From Cladocopium goreaui (Eukaryota; Sar; Dinophyceae; Suessiales; Symbiodiniaceae), in contig CAMXCT020000512.1 of NCBI GenBank assembly GCA_947184155.2, positions 82,779 to 146,778 on the forward strand: 64,000 nucleotides of DNA. The letters are read 5' to 3'. Of this stretch, positions 20,136 to 33,140 are shown one piece after another; position 1 is the first letter of the stretch; the number at the start of each line of letters is the position of its first letter. The position numbers were made by a program, and so were the translations under genes. The notes under the pieces were generated by a model. The model did no database searches, had not been told where the DNA came from, and saw only the letters and a list, made by a program, of their open reading frames with translations.

Positions 20136-23100
20136 TTACCATTGCTCGACAGTGTTTGGCAAATAAAGCCACCTGACAGGGGCAGGGTTTCTTGATAATG
20201 GGACCCCTACTCGCCTACTATGTTCAGGGTCGTTAACCTTCTTTTGAGCCCGGAAAGAGCAGTTTGGTGGCTGTCGCGCCTGACCAACTGGACCTAAGGT
20301 GTGGAGCAACTGCAAGCCTTGCTGCCACTGGGCAAGGCGCTTGCAAACGCTGATCGCGCCACTGTATGCAGCTACTGCCGCTCCATCCTCAGTGCAGCCC
20401 TGACCGTGAAAAATTCGATATGACAAAGAAACACTGCAGGATGGGGCCCCATAGTTAGCTACGTTGGCCTATAACTATAATAACAATAATGTATGATACA
20501 GATGGGGGCGTAAACCAACTTATAACTGGGGGGAGCCATCCTGCGCAGGACAAAACCCATTTGTGCAAAAATCCAAGGGTCTGGCACAAAGTCTTTTGAG
20601 ACACTGCTGAACAATTGCAATGCGGTCTGCCACTGGGAGGCCTTCTCACATGCACTGATGCTTGCACCGCAGGTGATGACTGTCGGTGACAAACCACCCA
20701 TCTGCAGCTCAACCAACAGCGACAATACTCGTTCCCACTGCACACATTTAGCACAGGCACTGATGACAGCGTTGAACATAATGATGTCCTTCCGGTTTCA
20801 GGCGGACGTGTATCCCTCACATCACATCTTCCTGGAGATACTACAATATCCTCTCAAATTCATCAGGTCTGAAATAGCAAAAGTCAGTACATCATTGCTT
20901 GTGTAAAAATCCGCCGGCCTACCGGCGTGTCTTGTGGATCTTGCTTGTTCGTAGTTGTACTGTCTGTTTTGTCTTTGTCTTGTCTAGACTGTCCCCTTGG
21001 CGCAGATTTTTGCCTCGCCCACCCCCCCTCCCCCCACCTAGCTCTTCTTCGTTTCGTCTTGATCTTTCCTTACATTTTGGTGGGCTCAACTCTGCCCACG
21101 CCTCGCTCAACACCGGCTTGGTTTTGCACATCTTGCTGTCATTTCGATGGTTGTTTTTTGTTGTGTTTGCCATCGGTTTGCTCCGTCGCTTCTTGTATCC
21201 AATACTTGATCCACTGGCTTTTGTGGCGAACACCTTTTACACGCATAACCTTTCTAATATGGCCTTTTCCAAAGCCGTTCTCAATATGATTCAATATGGC
21301 CTTTTCCAAAACCCTGGTTTACACACATGCTTTGGTTTAAACTTCAACCGTGGTTTGAACAAAAACAATGTTTTTGCGTCCAAACAATCTTTTACACAAA
21401 GACCTTTTTCACACAAAAGCTGTGTTATCCACTAAACACCATGTTTCACACAAAAACCATGTCCTTGCTGCGCCAGGATAACTCTTTCCATGGTGGCCGG
21501 AACACGCCGAAGGCGGTTAACGTCGAAGAATCTGGTGGATTCCAATTCTAAGATCTCAGGGATTTTGTGCGCCCTCTGGGGGGTTTCCCAGCCAGGTTCA
21601 AACCAAGTCTCTGCACTCAGTCCCTCACAACAAGTTTCAAAGAGGTTCAAAGCCTTATACCAGAGCTCTGCTGTGTCACAAGCGCTGATGGCTGAGTTGT
21701 AGGTCACCTTAGCAGCACAATGTGAAACCCGGTGGTTGGAGCAGGGGAAACCACCATGGAATTGACTCTTGTTTGTTTGGGGCTCCAGGACTCAATTATT
21801 TTGAAATGATTAAAATGGAAGTCACACCCTCACACCCAACAAATTGTAGGGCTGTGATGGAGTCTCAATAAAGTTTGCTGTGGAATTATATAAAAGCCAC
21901 TTTTTCGGATTGCGGGATCTGTGGGGAAGCTGGGCTGGGACAAGCGGCAACTGACGGGTGCAAGGCAAGCGGAGAACCTTTCATGAAGTCCAACACTGCC
22001 AATGACCTTGGCCATTTTGACCCCAGCCCACATGCGCTGATTGCCGCATTGCAGGTCATCCGATCCGCGCATGAATGATCCAAAGCATAAAAAAGCAGAA
22101 ACAAAGCTTGCCTGAGCGGTGCGGTTGATAAACTCTCATCCAAGGCTAAAAAAAGATGCGGCAATTGATCAATCTCCCAAGAAAAAACATCGCTTCGCAG
22201 CCCGGCACACAAAATGGATCGTCGGACCTTTTCGCACCCCACAAAAAAAAACAGCACAAAGCGGCAAGCACGGGAAATGCTGGAATAGTGGGCTCCAAGA
22301 GACTCCAACATTCAATTGCATTCAGTTTCTTTTTTCCATGGCTCCCCCATGATATTTTCCTTTAGGTTCCTGGAATAGGTCATAGGCACGATTCGGTGGT
22401 CATGGCGTTCATCTGTGCGGCCCAGCTACTGCCATTCTTTCGCTTCCTCACAAGCACTTACAGCAGAACTGCAAGAAACTATGTTAGGCTCCAGCTGTTT
22501 CGCTCCGAATTCGGCCAATATCATAAGGGCAAATTGCCATTGACCCCCTTTGCCACATGCGTCAATTGCGGCATTCAATGTTATGACATCTTCCTGAAAT
22601 CGCATGAGATGCATGTTTTCCAATGTGGCAAGCGCACGTTGCCATTCTTCGCTCTTTCCGAATGCACTGATCAAAGCATTCCAAGTGGTCACCGTTGGCC
22701 GCAATGCCTTGACAAATAGCTGAGAGAAGAGATGAAGAGCACGTTGCCATTGGTGGCCCTTCTCCAAAGAACTAATGGTCGCATTGCACAGGATGATGTT
22801 CATCTGATTCTTGGATTCAGCCTCAAAAAATAAGGACAAAGCTGTCTGCCATTGAGAAACCTTCTCACATGCACTGATGCTTGCACCGTACGTGATGACT
22901 GTTGTGGACAGTCTACCTAGCAGCAGTTCATTGAGGAGGGACAAAGCTCGGGTCCATTGCAAACCTTTGGTGCAGGCAGTGATGCTCGAATTGTATGAAA
23001 CTACATCTGGTCGCCACCCATTCACCAAGACTAAACCGAAGATTCCCAAGGCATCGGACCATGGACTACTTGAAATCTTGGAGTTGTACGACACCGTCGT

Positions 23101-23211
23101 AACATCATCGACGTTGCGCGAAATCGTTTGGTCCTGCTCCCCCCATGCCATGGTGACCCCAGAGAATCCCATCAACGTGTACACCCCTGAAAATAAAGTA
23201 GGCAAATCCAC
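20136..23211 (-). CDS. Pentatricopeptide-repeat (PPR) protein, multi-exon
   Basis: The largest minus-strand exon (23,211-22,426, about 261 codons) contains six or seven PPR units of about 35 residues, such as PDVVSYNSSITACTKGLQW, TTVITYGASISACEKVSQW and PTVTTWNALISAFGKSEEW. PPR proteins bind organelle RNA one base per repeat and act in plastid or mitochondrial RNA editing and processing. Further repeats lie in smaller minus-strand blocks: about 22,111-21,978 (RMTCNAAISACGLGSKW), 21,707-21,600 (VTYNSAISACDTAELW), 20,791-20,590 (MFNAVISACAKCVQW and TVITCGASISACEKASQW) and 20,404-20,280 (AAYSGAISVCKRLAQW). AG acceptors precede the later blocks and GT-like donors follow some of them, so they are read as exons. 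Start, stop and exact junctions are not fixed. An organelle targeting peptide was not identified. Confidence 0.72.
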
Positions 23212-23659
23212 TAATTACCAAACATCGCGCGGTTTTGAATGTTTTTTCAAGGAAGGGATTGTCTGCCGTGGATGATGTTTCATAATATTTTGTGAAGATA
23301 TTGAAGCCCTTGCAGCCTTTATTTGGGGATCATTGAGGAAACCATGGTTCTGCAAGGCAACCAGCGATTGCGAACATGTTCCAAGTTCGAATCGCACAGG
23401 TTCCGCATTTGCATTCACTAAGCACGTTCGCACTTGATGGATCTCTCGTGCGTGCCTTTTTTGCAAGTAATTGTTGATGTTGTGTTGATCTCTACTGGTT
23501 CATCTTCCCGAAAAGCAAAAGGTGGAGGGCGTGAAGAAACCTAAAAACTCCAAACGCCAACTGCACTAATATGGGTGTCTGAAAATGGCGTGTTCACCCG
23601 GCCATTGTCAAAAACAAAATGCAGCCCACGAACCCGAATGCAGTCACGTAGAACACTTT

Positions 23660-24925
23660 GCGAAAGTAAAGTGTAGGGTCTGGAGTTTGGAGTGTGAAGT
23701 GTGGAGTGTAGAGTGTAGAGTGTGGAGTGTGCAGTGTAGAGTGTGGAGTGTAAAGTGTAGAGTCTAAAGTGTAGAGCGCAAAGTGTGGAATGTAAAGTGC
23801 TGAGTGTAAAGTGTGGAGTGTAAAGTGTAGAGTGTGGAATGTGTAGCGTAGAGTGTGGAGTGTGGAGTGTTGAGTGTGGTGTGTAAAGTGTACAGTGTAA
23901 AGTGTGGAGTGTAGAGTGTGGAGTGAGGAGTGGGGAGTGTAAGTTGTGGAGTGAGGAGTCTACAGTGTAAAGTGTAAAGTGTCGAGTGAGGAGTGTAGAG
24001 TGTAAAGTGTAGTGTAAAGTGTAGAGTGTAATATGTAGAGTGTGGAGGTGTAAAGTGTGGAGTGTAAAGCGCGGAGTGAGGAGTGTGGAGTGTAAAGTGT
24101 GGAGTGTAGAGTGTAAAGTGTAGAGTGTAAAGTGTAGAGTGTGGAGTGTGGAGTGTAGTGTCGAGTGTGGAGTGTGGAGTGTGGAGTGCAAAGTGTAGAG
24201 TGTGGAGTGTGGAGGGTGGAGTATAAAGTAAGGAGTGTGGAGTGTAAAGTGTGGAGTGTAAAGTGTGGAGTGTGTAAAGTGTAGAGTGGTGGAGTGTGGA
24301 GTGTGGAGTGTGCAGTGGGTAAAGTGTAGAGTGTGGAGTGAAAAGTGTAAATTGTACAGTGTGGAGTGTGGAGTGTGGAGTGTAGAGTGTGGAGAGTAGA
24401 GTGTGGAGTGTAAAGTGTAGAGTGTACAATGTAGAGAGTAAAGTGTAGAGTGTAAAGTGTGGAGTGTAAAGTGTGGAGTGTGGAGTGTAAAGTGTAGAGT
24501 GTGGAGTGAGGAGCGTAAAGTGTAAAGTGTAAAGTGTGGAGTGTAGAGTGTAAAGTGTAGTGTAAAGTGTAAAGTGTAAAGTGTAAAGTGTAGTGTAAAG
24601 TGTAAAGTGTGGAGTGTACAGTGTAAAGTGTGGCGTGTGGCGTGTGAAGTGTGGAGTGTGGAGTGTGGACTGGAAAGTGTAAAGTGCACAGTGCAAAGTG
24701 TAGAGTGTAAAGTGTGGAGTGTACAGCGTGTGTGGAGTGTGAAGTGTGGAGTGTGGACTGGAAAGTGTAAAGTGCAGAGTGCAAAGTGTAGAGTGTAAAG
24801 TGTGGGGTGTGGAGTGTAGACTGCAAAGTGCGGAGTGTAAAGTGTAAAGTGGGGAGTGTTGTGTGTAGAGTGTGGAGTGTAGAGTGTGGAGTGCAAATTG
24901 TGGAGTGTAAAGTGTGGAGATCCCT
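23660..24925. repeat. Heptanucleotide satellite (AGTGTNN)n
   Basis: About 1.26 kb of 7-bp units AGTGTGG, AGTGTAA and AGTGTAG, with rarer variants, in changing order. The plus strand is almost free of C. Minus-strand ORFs of up to 451 codons (HSTLYTPHFTLYT) are artefacts of the repeat. Confidence 0.97.
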
Positions 24926-25194
24926 GCTGGTTCGATTCTATAGGGACTAAAACGAAATTCCAGGACCAAGGAGGGTTGATTTTCTCTTTAGAATAGAAAC
25001 CCTACCAAGCCAGCAGCCCTCTGCCACAGTCGCAGCAAAACGAGCATTTCGTGCGAGACTTCCGCTAATTTTGACACTTTGTAGCTTCAAAATCGACGTT
25101 TTCCTACGAGTTTTCTTATGAACATCTAAATTTGCTACCTCAAAAACGATGTTTCGTGCGAGGCTTCCGTCAATTTTCATCACATCTCACAAAA

Positions 25195-25470
25195 CGCCAC
25201 GCCTGCCACGGAATCTGCACCTTGTCGCCACTTGACGCAGCCCTGCCAGTGCGATTTGCAAAAAACATGCAACACGACACGTCTGAGTGCTGTGCCTGCC
25301 ACGCAAAATGACGATGGACACGTCTAAAGTGCTGCGCCTGCTAAGAATACTGCAACGCATCTTCTGAAAACGTCGCAAAAGTATTCGCCTGCCACACAAA
25401 ACGACTTTCGACACGTTACAAAACACGTGTGAATGTCACGAAGTGCCACGCCTGCCACGCGCAGCGAAGA
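25195..25470. repeat. Degenerate tandem repeat around GCCTGCCACG
   Basis: Four or five diverged units of about 55-65 bp share CGCCTGCCACG or CGCCTGCCACAC, AAAACG and CACGT(C/T). No coding content is seen. Confidence 0.6.
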
Positions 25471-26390
25471 AACGCCACATATGAACCCTTGCTACGCATT
25501 CGGAAAAAAACGTGTTTATAACGGTGATTAATTATGATTAATCAGTGCGTTATTGGTATCTGAAAATGATTTAGGGGTGCTTGGATTTCGGCAGATTAAC
25601 AGCCCGCCTTCTCCCACTGTCCCCGATCCTGGGCGAAGCGTCCAGGGCTCCACATTCACATGAGCCAAACTGCGAGAATCCAAGCGAGACCCAGTGCCAA
25701 AACCATGCCGCCAGCTCTGTCAAAAAAAAAACCTAATAGTTTGCAGAAAGCACTGACTAAAATGTGATCAAAATGCGGAATGTAACGAGTTTTCATAGAA
25801 CACGTCAAAACAGAAGATGACTGCAAAGCAACTGCTGCTTGCACACTGGGTCACGCAAGCAATACCCGGAAGCCGCGCGGTTTGCGCACGCCCCGTTTTC
25901 TCGGCATCAAAGCTTTGCAGATACCGGCCAAGTCAAAGATCATGGAAATGGACCCACTCGCACGTTGCGCCATGGAATACTGGCTGCAAGGACAAGGAGG
26001 ACTGAGGCAAGGGGCGGCTTTTTCAATCCGCGCTGCCAGCACAAACGATTTCAGGTTTAGGTCCTTAGAGCAGGTTGGGTCATGGGTTGCCGACCGTCGG
26101 GACAGCTAGGACGACTGTGGAGAAGGACGGCTTTGGCAAGGCTCGCTGCCAGCACCAACGGCTTTAGTCTAGGCTAGACGCTCAATGAAAAAGCTCAGCT
26201 TGAAACAGAGTAATGCAAAGAAGAATCTATTCTAGCGGGGTCCGGCACTGAACCTTGCGCATGCGCAGCTTCAATCTTTGCTGGCCCTTGCACTCTTCAA
26301 TCTTTGAACAAATATAATACCCCTGCAGTCCGTAACATGTTCTTCTGGCCAACCCGGCCAAAGATGGAGTCGACTTTGCTTCTGTCACAA

Positions 26391-27060
26391 AAGGGCAGCA
26401 TGAATATCCAGCCTGGGTTTTATTCTCTTCCAAACACACATGCATTGCTCCGAGCGGGCTCTAGGGACATTCACCGCCAAGTGACCAAAAGCCTGCGACA
26501 TCAAAGTCTCTTCAGCTTGGCCCTGAAGGATTTTTCGTCAAAGGGGCATTGTGTTCTTTGCAGGCTGTCAAACTGAACGATCCTGAACTTTCTGCTCTGG
26601 TAACCATGGACTGCAGCGTCAAAGTTCAAAGCCCGGCTTGCGGGAAAAAAAAACGTCACCCTTGGTCTGTAGGATGTCAATCCCAGTGCCGCTGCTTGCG
26701 CATGCTGTGCGAAATCTCTGCAGAAGGGCAATATGAATATCCAGCCTCTGCTGCATTTGCTTTCAACTTCACAGGGATTGCTCAACAGGCTCTAAGGACA
26801 TTCACCGCCAAGTGACACAAAGACTGCCAGATCAAAGTCTGGCACTGCGTTCTTCACAGACTGCGAAATTCGTGAATCACATACTCTCGTCTCCGGTACC
26901 CGTGAACTCCAAAGCATATGCACTCTAGCAACGCTGGCAAAGTTCAAAGCCCGGTCTTGCAAAAGCCAAAGCTTGACCCTTGGTCTGCAGGATGCCAATC
27001 CCAGCACTGCTGTTTGTGAAAGCTGGGCGACATCTCTGGTAACATATGGACTGCAGAACA
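26391..27060. repeat. Tandem repeat, period about 335 bp, two diverged units
   Basis: Shared landmarks in the same order are GGGCA(G/A)(C/T)ATGAATATCCAGCCT at 26,391 and 26,726, GGACATTCACCGCCAAGTGAC at about 26,464 and 26,798, and CCCTTGGTCTG(T/C)AGGATG later in each unit. The spacing is near 335 bp throughout. Confidence 0.75.
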
Positions 27061-27199
27061 AAATGCTGTCAAATGGTACATATGTTCTGCAGTCAGAGCA
27101 TCCCTCAGACCGAAGGGGACGGTCTGGACTGGCCCTGAGAATTCCCTTGCTTTGGTTGCATCTCCGTGGGAAAATGTGTTTACCATAAACATCACCTGG

Positions 27200-30100
27200 G
27201 AGGCAAATTCCTGGGAGTCATTGCAAGGCCGAAATCAGCACGGTTTCTCCCTGTGCTATGGTAATTAGTAGTGCCCCATATATAATCAAACCGATTTTTG
27301 CTTTGTAAGGGGAACAATGAGTAAACTGCGGATGGTTTAAGACAACTAACATGGGTTTGACACCACAACCAGTGATGCAACGCCACTTTGATGTCGCTTC
27401 TCATTTGATATCCGTAATATCCGAATGCGTCCTGTTGGGGCAGATACGGCAGAGCTGGTTCCCAGTATGAAGCATTGAAGAGCTTGCAAAGGCAAAGATT
27501 GTGCGCCGTTTGGCGCTCTTGGGATTGGCACTTCAAACCGCACAGTACTAATGACACTAATGTTGTTAACTTGTGTTTCTCTGGCCAGTGTCAGAAAACT
27601 ATGCCCACCCAGGAGCTCAACTATCAGTTATTCTGGCTAACCTGAACATGCAGCTTGCTCTACCTGAGAAAAGCGCTGAGAAGACTTCAGGCATTTGGAG
27701 GCAACGCCCGAGCCGCAACATGAGCCGCGACCCAACACCAACTGACACATACGCCCGCACCTTGTCCACAGGTTTGACACTGGAAGTGTGCAAATGCAAA
27801 AGGCTCTGTGGAGGAACAAGAAGTACTGCTTGCCAGCTTAACGTTGCCAAGGGCAGCTTAAAGCAACCCATCATGCCCAGGTAGCACCTCAACACTCAGC
27901 TGACATTGATTCTTTTTCCGCCTTTCCCTGGAGAGCAACAGCACACTGATGACTCTTGCCATGCCTTCTTGCTGCCAACCTCATCCAAAAGCACTAATGA
28001 CACTAATGTTGGTCTCTTTGTCACGCCGAAAGCTGGCAAAACATGTTTTGGGGGAAGTGGTCAAAAAGAGGCCTCCGTGCCTCAATGGCAGAAGGATCCT
28101 CGGAAGCTTGAAGCTCAGACCCAATGCTTTTTCTCAAGAAAAAAGCCAGGCGTTCGCTTTATTAAATTCGTTGCCCTTGCGTGTCCCCGTGCGCCCTCTC
28201 AATGTTGGAGGCCACTGAACATCAAGGCAAGGCTGTTGCGTGAAAAATGGGTGCTCTGACAGTGCTCTGCATTTGGGCGACAATTCACACACTGGCAAAA
28301 CAAACTTTGGGCTCCGCCTGGTGCTGAAAGATCGCAGACAACACTGCGCTAAATTACTAGCATGACTAGAGCTTGTGTTCTTTGTGGCACAATCATCGCA
28401 TCATGTCTATGCAGAATCTCAGCCATGGGTCGGAAACCTGCAGCCAGGGCAGCCCCAAGCCCGCGACATGAAGGCCACCTTGCCTTCGTATTGCCGAGCG
28501 CATGACGGAGGGCCACTTCGCTATGGCCGGAGGCTCAAACCCACAAGCCCTCTGCGACGTGCCACGAACGACAGCTTTGTTGGAATTAGACCAGTGGCCC
28601 AAACTATCCGAAACTGAATGTGGCGTTGCGTGGGTAGGACTGTAGGACCCTTTTTCTAGCACTTTCTGTTTTTTCCTTCACTCTGTCCCGCTCAAGACAT
28701 GCTGAGTTTAGCTGCAGGCCGCAGGTGGACTGAAAACTTGTTCGATCTTTTTCGGTGTCGGGTCTTGAGAAGCAGCCCACAACAGCAAACAGCTTAGGTT
28801 ATGGCTTCACCAACAATGCGGAAATCAACTGCAGGCTTGGAACACTTGAAACACTCTGGTCATTTGTGAGAATCAAAACTACGAACTATGCAGGAACCTA
28901 CCAGGAGCATTTACCGCCGCACCTGGGACGGCAAAGCCAAGACTTCACGGAGACGGGCGCTTTCTTCTGGACAATTTGAATGGGTGATGTTAGTGATGTT
29001 GATTTGGAATGCAAAGAGTAAGCTGAGTCTGGGATGGCATCCAGTTTGAGCGCGCTCTAAGTTTCGACGAATTGCCTCTGTGATATTTATGTAGTTTATC
29101 TTCCAAAATTGTCGCGCATTTTTCAATCAACCACCAGCGTTTTTGATTAGCCACTCTAGATGCTTTTGAAAGTCTTTGAGTTGAATTGTGACGAGCACAT
29201 TTGGAAAAACATGGTGCAATTATTTAATTATGTGCAATTTCTTTCTATGGCTTCACAGGCGGACAGCTGCATTGCCACTCACTGGAGCGCATCTGCCCAT
29301 TGCCGCCCGTGAGCAGGACATTGCCACAGATTTCAGGGCCGCGTGAAAGATTCGGAGAAAGTAAATGGCACTGGTTGAATTCAACAAGGCCATGAAAAAC
29401 TGCCCATGTCTGGCATTCAACATGATTGAACATCAGAGCCGTCAACGACCATCAGAGTCTGTGCAAGCCAGCGTGACGGGCACGGCTATCATTATGCTTT
29501 GCTTAGGGCCTGCAATTCAAGGCACCCCGCAAAGCATTTCTGTGGAGTGCAGGCCGCACCAGCACCATTCTCTGCATTGTGAGCCTGGTCTTCATTCGAT
29601 GATACCCGCTGGGTGCGGTGCAACGAAGAACAGCTCCGAAGACATGGAACAAATTGACGACATAGAGTTCCTTTCATCGGCTGGCGCCTCAGAAAGCAGA
29701 TTGAACACGCAAATCAATATGTGACGTGTTGCAAGGGCATTCTTCGCAGCCTGGCTGGGCACTTTACAATCGTGGAATCAGGAAATCGGCTGGCCTGGCA
29801 TTCGGTGCTCCAAACAGTTCTGGGTCTGCTGGCAAGCTGACACCTTTTCACCCCTGGTGGAGAATCCGCAAGTGACCCCAAGCCAGGCTGGGGCCAATAT
29901 CCCAGGGTGTTTCAGTGGAGACGCAAACGGAAAGTTCCCCGTGCTACTTGGGAAGAGGGATTTGAGCCCTGTCAGGCAGCGTTGTCCCTCAGCATGCTTG
30001 GGAAGGGGGGATACCCCCAGAAAGGAGGGGTGCGGCGGGGTGCGTCTACTCCACACACCCAAGGCAATTGGGCAGTCCTGACCTGGTAAGGGCAGATCAA

Positions 30101-31880
30101 GCTAAAGTACGATGCTAACTTTTGGAGAGAAGAAAAGTCTAGCTTTGGTGGCGTGCAAGCTTTGGGGCTGACAGCTGGCAAGCAGCTTTCCAGTTAGCGT
30201 GCAATCTGTCTATTTGGCAGCTTTGCCTTCAATGCCCCACTTACAGAGACGCCACGCTGTTGCAGAGCCCACTGCGCGACTGGACGGGACGTTTCGCCAA
30301 TTGATGCCGAGACAGGAAAAGCCTACTCAATTTGGGTGAATCCTCCGTCTACGCAAATGTTGCGGTCGCACGGGTCATGTTTCAAAGAAGACGCTTGCGT
30401 GGCAGGTCTGCTTGGCAGAATCATCTGAATCATTGATCAGCAAAATTCGCTGAGTTATATATGTCGAAATTCAATCTTGGCAATGATTGCACAGTGGCTC
30501 GGAGATATTTTGTCGCGCGTGGTCGCTGGGGGCATGGTTTGATTGCAGCAAGCAGCCACCGCTAGAGCGATTTTCTCCTGGAACTCCCTCAAAATCAAGT
30601 GTCCACTTGCCAAAAGCTGCAGCTCCCATCACTTGATGTCAAGCACATATGTAAATCACAAGAAATTCATGGCTGCAGGGAAAATCCAACAGTTGGCGCC
30701 CGCCAGTGACTTTGTGCAAAGTCAATTGTCCCAGACAAGATGTTCGTCAGAGTGAGAGTTGAGGACTTCATCCTTGCCAAATGCTGCTACAGCCAGCAGC
30801 TTCACAGAGAATTCACTACAAGGCGCAGACCGCCAAAGGCTTTGTCTGCAGGTCAAAGTTATGGAAACTCTCCGATGCGACTTCTTAACCGAGCCGGCTA
30901 CCATGCAAACTTAAAAGATCTGATCCAAGTACCATCTCGTCGCACTGGCAACAATGCGGCGTTAGAAAAATGTTTGACATCATGCCACGGTGAAACTCTT
31001 GGTCAAGCCCCCCTGCGACAATAATGATGCGACACCCTGTGGTAATATCCACAATCCATGGCTTGTCAGTTTCTCCCTGCTGCAGTGCCATGAAACTTCT
31101 GCACTGTGAACAGCATTGCGCTGGCGTGCCGAGAGGTGGCTCAAACAACTGAGGGTGTGAAATGCCAGTACTGCGTGGCTCAGGGGTGACATGGTCACAT
31201 GCAGCCTAAACCTCCGCCTTTTGTTGGTTGATTGCTGCGCAAAGTGCTTTGTCAGCACATATGATCCTACACCGACTTTGGATCAGTCAAGGTCAAGGCT
31301 CATCAGAGGCCAAGACACGGGTAAGAGGATTCAGTGCGCAGCTTTGATTCCCCTTTTGGGCATTTGGATTGTACGAGCCCGATCAGGCAGAACGTCTGCC
31401 GCAACAAAGAAATTCCAAGTCATGGAAAATGGGGTTGGCACTTCAAAGCTGCTGCAGAAACAACCAGTGCGTCATGGTGGCAGCTGCGCCATCCAGCGGC
31501 ATCTCACGCAAAACGCACTATTTGTACTGTTTACTTCGCCACAGCCATTGCTATGATGACACTATTCAGCTGCGAGGCTGCACATGTTCTACACTGTTCT
31601 ACACGAACTACAAGGCTCCCATCATCACAAGACTCTCGGCCACTAGGCAAGTAGCGGCAACGGCTACAAGATCTCCAAGCCTTCTTGGCCCTGCATTTGA
31701 TCTTTGAAATGTTACTTGAACACCCCGATGCTGGCACACATGACGACATCAACTGATGACAGCGGAAGCGTTTTCAGTGAAACAGCCACATGATTGAAGG
31801 CTGTCACATGCTCTGTTCTCGACAAGTTTCAGAGCCTGTATCTCAGCAGGTCTGCCACAAACACAGGGTGAGGAGAACCA
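27200..31880. other. No supported gene (4.7 kb)
   Basis: Short ORFs only, none with a motif I can name. Scattered short repeats occur, for example CACTAATGACACTAATGTTG at about 27,545 and 27,990. I see no gene, RNA or complete element. Confidence 0.5.
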
Positions 31881-31888
31881 CAAAGAAG

Positions 31889-32500
31889 GATTGAAGGCTA
31901 TCAAGCACCAGCAGAAGTTCAAGGTCGTCTTGCAAGTTGCTCATGTGCTTGCTTGGCCAAGCAGTTGCCAGTTGACATGTGAAATTTCACGCTGTTTCAG
32001 CTGCGGTAAAGCCTGTAGTCTGCTTTCCCACTTCACTTGCATCGATCTTGCAACCGACGCCAATCGAATTCTAGCAGCTTGTTCTTTAAGATGTCACTTG
32101 AACGCCTCACCAAAGAAGCCAGTTTCGCCAAGGAAACTGCCGCATGCTTGAAGGCTGCCTCAGCATGCCTTGTATCAACAGGTTTCAAAGTCCGTGGCTC
32201 AGCAGGTCCGGGTTTCTGGCTGCGGAACAGGTGTCCTCCTCCAATTACTATGACACAAGTGTGCGCGGGGTCTTTCCTGCCACATACACACAAGGTGAGG
32301 AGAACTACACAACCAGGATTGAAGGCTGTCAAGCACCAGCAGAAGTTCGCCCCAGGTCTTGTTCAAAGTCGCTCATATGCTTGCTTGGCCAAGCAATTGC
32401 CAGTTGACATGTGCAACGTAACGCTGCTTCAGCTGGAGCAAAGCCTCTAGTTTGCTTTCCCAGTTCACTTGGATCTATCCTGCAAGCGACGCCAATCGAA
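31889..32500. repeat. Tandem repeat, period about 420 bp
   Basis: A block from AGGATTGAAGGCTATCAAGC (31,889) through CCAGTTGACATGTG and GCGACGCCAATCGAATTC recurs from about 32,310 with perhaps 85-90% identity by eye. Between them lies a partly related stretch (GCCAAGGAAACTGCC). Confidence 0.75.
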
Positions 32501-33140
32501 TTCCTGTCAAAATAATGCATCTGGACGTGGTTTAGCTCTTTTGGCCCTTCATATTTGCTCACCAATGAATGGGCGTGCAAGTGACATTCGCTATCCCAGA
32601 ACTCTCTGATTGCAAAAACAGCCTACATCCACCAGCTCCTCTTTGAGATGTGCCACTCCCACAGCCAAGAGGGCTGAATGCTCCGTTGACATCCCCTTGA
32701 ATGCTCCGTTGACATCCCCGTTGGATAAAACAGTGCTTGTGCCTGCAGTTGCAACAGGTGAACGTCGTACAAAAACTAAGATCATGCATTTCTCTTGCAG
32801 CAGTCATCCTGGCCTGTGGAGCCTTTTTATTTGGGTGGATGGTGGGCGCGACAAATCACAAGCTAAAAAGGGACCCGCCCTCCCTCCTCTTGAGATACAA
32901 ACCACAAGTTCACTTGAAGTTGCATGCATCGCACTTCACTGCCAAAAAATTAAATTTGTCACATGTGACTGCCACCTTTCCTCCAGGAGTGAAAACAAGC
33001 TTAAGACTTTCATAATATCCTAGTCGAGAAACCTCACGAACCAGGCATGCGCCCAATGATGGGGCAAGGAAGGAATCGAAAATGAGTGTGCAGGTCACTC
33101 CGGCAGATCAATGGCATAGCCAGAGACATTGGTTTTAATG

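Noticed and set aside
23660-24925. Idea that the 7-bp satellite is telomeric
   Set aside because: The unit AGTGTNN does not match TTTAGGG-type repeats and the array is internal.
24920-24955. GGTTCGATTC sequence resembling a tRNA T-loop
   Set aside because: The flanking bases do not pair as a T-stem and no acceptor, D or anticodon arms can be placed.
23541-24969. Minus-strand ORFs of 288-451 codons with Ser/Thr/His/Tyr/Leu repeats
   Set aside because: They are translations of the 7-bp satellite, open in three frames at once; no real protein signal.
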